Source: Planctomycetota bacterium
Lineage (GTDB): Bacteria; Planctomycetota; UBA11346
Reading direction: 5' to 3'
DNA length: 64,000 nt
Assembly: GCA_023150565.1 (NCBI GenBank)
Contig: JAKLKR010000005.1
Span: 1-64,000, forward strand
In this document: positions 63,703-64,000 of the stretch, piece by piece
How positions within the stretch are numbered: the stretch's first letter is position 1
Layout: each line of letters starts with the position of its first letter
Program-made: the position numbers and the translations under genes
The notes under the pieces: generated by a model
The model's database searches: none
What the model was told of the DNA's origin: nothing
What the model saw: the letters and a program-made list of their open reading frames with translations, nothing else

Positions 63703-63711
63703 CCGCGCCGC

Positions 63712-64000
63712 ATGTCCGACGCCCCCGCCCTGCTCGCCGAGGCCGCCCGCCTGGCCGAGGCCGCCTTCGCGCACTGGCTGCCGCCCGAATCCGAAGCCCC
63801 GGCGCGGCTGCACCGCGCCATGCGCTACAGCATGCTGGCGGGCGGCAAACGCCTGCGTCCGGCCCTGGTGCTGGCCTGCTGCCGCGCCGCCGGCGGCAGC
63901 GACGCCGCCTGCGCCCCGGCGCTGGTGGCGGTCGAATGCTTCCACACCTACACCCTGATCCACGACGACCTGCCGGCGATGGACGACGACGACCTGCGGC
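63712..64000 (+). CDS. ispA: Polyprenyl (farnesyl-type) diphosphate synthase, 5' part only
   Basis: The first 96 codons of a short-chain isoprenyl diphosphate synthase, truncated by the window end and not in the ORF track. The reading is [19 protein letters not shown] at the start, then [20 protein letters not shown] near residue 42 (substrate Lys/Arg). [23 protein letters not shown] follows at the end. The DDLPAMD stretch is the first Asp-rich motif, with two extra residues as in bacterial farnesyl or geranylgeranyl synthases of the IspA type. It supplies C15 or C20 chains for undecaprenol and quinones. Confidence 0.9.
   Translation, partial: MSDAPALLAEAARLAEAAFAHWLPPESEAPARLHRAMRYSMLAGGKRLRPALVLACCRAAGGSDAACAPALVAVECFHTYTLIHDDLPAMDDDDLR

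Overview
This is a very GC-rich, gene-dense bacterial chromosome segment with 53 protein-coding calls and no tRNA, rRNA or CRISPR array that I could see. The organism is not named by any single gene. A TIGR03790-family protein, a YdjY-domain protein, a GxxExxY cassette, PilX-like giant pilus proteins and many inverted-repeat elements together point to the Planctomycetota or a neighbouring PVC-type lineage. That is an inference held at about 50%. Housekeeping genes (dnaN, mutL, hisS, gltX, cca, hemL, hom, lysC, trpC, pyrD) and a ParA/ParB/parS locus say it is chromosome, not plasmid.

Layout. 1-3.3 kb: a methyltransferase-like protein and a GH78-type alpha-L-rhamnosidase. 3.3-3.9 kb: a GxxExxY gene framed by perfect 30-bp inverted repeats. 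3.9-10.5 kb: a Crp/Fnr regulator with an unusual Cys cluster, a zinc-ribbon membrane protein, hisS, a caspase-like protein and ppdK. 10.6-17.3 kb: cca and dnaN in one operon, a small lipoprotein, an unknown gene, then mutL overlapping an M18 aminopeptidase gene. 17.4-23.7 kb: an unknown gene, gltX, a TIGR03790 protein and lysC. 23.8-34.3 kb: a five-gene pilus operon (pilT, two prepilins, a 2116-residue PilX-like protein with two CBM5/12-like modules, and a thioredoxin-fold protein). 34.3-41.2 kb: a membrane protein, hemL, maf, a metallophosphoesterase gene, hom, two parS sites, parA, parB and an Uma2 nuclease gene. 41.3-48 kb: a YdjY protein, a DUF1611/DgcN-type protein, pcm, sppA, a PEGA-type lipoprotein and bshA. 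48-54.8 kb: small exported proteins, a parallel beta-helix protein, a GntR regulator with TauE and an esterase, a hairpin array, and a Gfo/Idh oxidoreductase. 55-64 kb: UbiB/ABC1, small proteins, a glycosidase-like TIM-barrel protein, rarA, fabV, trpC, pyrD and the 5' end of ispA.

Two themes cut across the gene list. First, many starts lack a Shine-Dalgarno sequence. Instead they carry a promoter-like pattern (TTGC/TTCC, 15-17 bp, a hexamer of the form nAnnnT) ending only 6-12 nt before the start codon, which suggests leaderless transcripts. Two unrelated genes share this block almost verbatim (14062-14096 and 57280-57314). Second, the intergenic spaces hold at least three families of inverted-repeat elements plus a run of eight consecutive small hairpins. 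Two PD-(D/E)XK nuclease-superfamily genes (GxxExxY and Uma2) sit beside or inside one of these repeat families.

The most system-like loci are the pilus operon with its giant putative carbohydrate-binding tip protein, and the repeat/nuclease cassettes. All calls come from reading sequence and translations; no database search was run.
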